NCBI RefSeq assembly: GCF_000803645.1
Contig: NZ_CP009122.1
Location: 3,200,501 to 3,264,500, forward strand
Direction of reading: 5' to 3'
From: Sphingopyxis fribergensis
Lineage (GTDB): Bacteria > Pseudomonadota > Alphaproteobacteria > Sphingomonadales > Sphingomonadaceae
DNA length: 64,000 nucleotides
The notes beneath the pieces are model-generated. The model worked only from the letters and a program-made list of their open reading frames with translations, did no database searches and had not been told where the DNA came from. Positions 63,119 through 64,000 of the stretch are shown here, one piece after another; the first letter of the stretch is position 1, and every line of letters begins with the position of its first letter. The position numbers and the translations under genes are program-made.

Positions 63119-64000
63119 TCAACCGACGCGCTTCACCGCGCCCTTGTGCGCGCCGACGCTTTTGTTGCGCGGGCGGAAACGGCGCTTGCGCTGGCCCTCG
63201 GCGCCTTCGCCTGCCGTCCCCTCACGGCGGGGGCCACGCTCGCCTTGCGGCTTGCCGTTACCGCCGCCACGGTGGCGATGCGCGTCCTGACGCTGGCGAT
63301 TGGGGTCGCGGCCCTGGCTGCCGGTGTCGCGCGGCGGCGCCACGGGCTTGGGCAGGTTGCGCACCAACTCGTTGAAATTCTCGGGCAGCGGCATCGGCTC
63401 GGACTTGCTCCGCGTCACGCGCTCGATGTCGCGCATGTACGGCCGCTCGTCGGGGGCGATGAAGCTGATCGCCTTGCCCTCGGCCCCGGCGCGCGCGGTG
63501 CGGCCGATGCGGTGGACATATTGTTCGGGGACGTTCGGGATCTCGAAGTTGATCACATGGCTGACGCCCGACACGTCGATGCCGCGCGCGGCAATGTCGG
63601 TCGCGACGAGCAGCTTGATGTCGCCCGAGCGGAAGGCCTGCAGCGCGTGGGTGCGCTGCGACTGGCTTTTGTTGCCATGGATCGCCATCGCCTTGATGCC
63701 CGCGCCCGCGAGGTGACGCACGACGCGGTCGGCGCCATGCTTGGTGCGGGTGAAGATCAGCGCGCGATCGATATCCTCGCTGGCGACGATCGCGTGGAGC
63801 AGCGCCTGCTTTTCCTTCTGTTCGACGAAGGTCGCATACTGGCTGATCTTTTCAACCGTGGTCGCCGCCGGGGTCACCGACACGGTGACCGGATCCTCGA
63901 GGAACTGTTCGGCGAGGTGCGCGATTTCCTTCGGCATCGTCGCCGAGAAGAATAGGTTCTGGCGACGCGACGGCAGCAGCTTGGCGATGCGGCGGAGCGA
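63119..64000 (-). CDS. DEAD-box RNA helicase, N-terminal part outside the window
   Basis: The visible 293 codons start at motif III (F-F-S-A-T) near the window edge and include the helicase C-terminal motifs: R-A-L-I-F-T-R-T-K (IV), L-V-A-T-D-I-A-A-R-G-I-D (V) and H-R-I-G-R-T-A-R-A-G (VI). A basic, glycine-rich tail of about 90 residues follows, as in RhlE-like proteins. It should unwind structured RNA, for example in ribosome assembly or RNA decay. The 5' end is beyond base 64000. Confidence 0.93.
   Translation of the reverse strand, partial: SLRRIAKLLPSRRQNLFFSATMPKEIAHLAEQFLEDPVTVSVTPAATTVEKISQYATFVEQKEKQALLHAIVASEDIDRALIFTRTKHGADRVVRHLAGAGIKAMAIHGNKSQSQRTHALQAFRSGDIKLLVATDIAARGIDVSGVSHVINFEIPNVPEQYVHRIGRTARAGAEGKAISFIAPDERPYMRDIERVTRSKSEPMPLPENFNELVRNLPKPVAPPRDTGSQGRDPNRQRQDAHRHRGGGNGKPQGERGPRREGTAGEGAEGQRKRRFRPRNKSVGAHKGAVKRVG

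Noticed and set aside
1..64000. CRISPR array or cas genes linked to the Tn7-like element
   Set aside because: No regularly spaced repeats and no cas-like protein were seen, so RNA-guided transposition is not supported here.

Overview
The window looks like a chromosome segment of a high-GC alphaproteobacterium of the order Sphingomonadales, most probably Sphingopyxis or a close relative. This is inferred from the infA-maf-rng-yacG-tRNA-Phe gene order, the complete exosortase A (XrtA) exopolysaccharide cluster, the style of the intergenic repeats and the codon use; no species-level marker is present.

Positions 1 to about 20,700 form a mobile, defence-rich island of lower and uneven GC. From the left it holds a sacsin/HSP90-like ATPase that runs off the window, a winged-helix HNH nuclease, a large PD-(D/E)xK-DGQHR fusion with a possible HEPN tail, and a D12-class adenine methylase. 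Next is a compact operon encoding a 412-aa unknown protein, an Abi_C protein, a ParB-like protein and a phosphoribosyltransferase of the conflict-system type (PRTase-CE). A SIR2-like (DUF4917) protein, a broken ECF sigma factor gene and a few small genes follow. The right part of the island is a Tn7-like transposition operon, tnsA-tnsB-tnsC-tniQ, whose genes overlap by 4 bases each. Its tniQ gene is split by an 848-bp IS5-family element; removing that element and one copy of its TA duplication restores a 635-codon reading frame exactly. The operon ends 108 bases from the 3' end of a tRNA-Phe gene, the likely attachment neighbourhood.

From 20.7 to 43.6 kb lies core DNA: the infA-maf-rng-yacG operon and then the XrtA cluster. 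The minus-strand part holds an acyl-CoA ligase, a PLP decarboxylase, a Wza-like exporter, a Wzz-like chain-length protein, a tyrosine autokinase, an outer-membrane barrel, an AAA ATPase, a polysaccharide deacetylase, a FemAB protein, a glycosyltransferase, exosortase A, an asparagine-synthase-like amidotransferase with a single-base frameshift, a GNAT protein and a cupin. A divergent plus-strand arm holds a GNAT protein, an acyl carrier protein and two hydrolases. Together they should make, modify and export an extracellular polysaccharide and process PEP-CTERM proteins, although no PEP-CTERM substrate is visible here.

From 43.6 to 64 kb the content is housekeeping and metabolic: thioredoxin reductase, a methyltransferase, tRNA hydroxylase TrhO, a GMC alcohol oxidase, malate synthase G, a diguanylate cyclase, an arginine succinyltransferase pathway operon (M20 hydrolase-astA-astB), two alpha/beta hydrolases, a frameshifted MFS transporter and a DEAD-box helicase cut by the right edge. 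Two inverted-repeat elements lie in the gap at 43.6-43.8 kb and another at 63.0 kb. An AT-richer orphan gene at 48.5 kb looks recently acquired.
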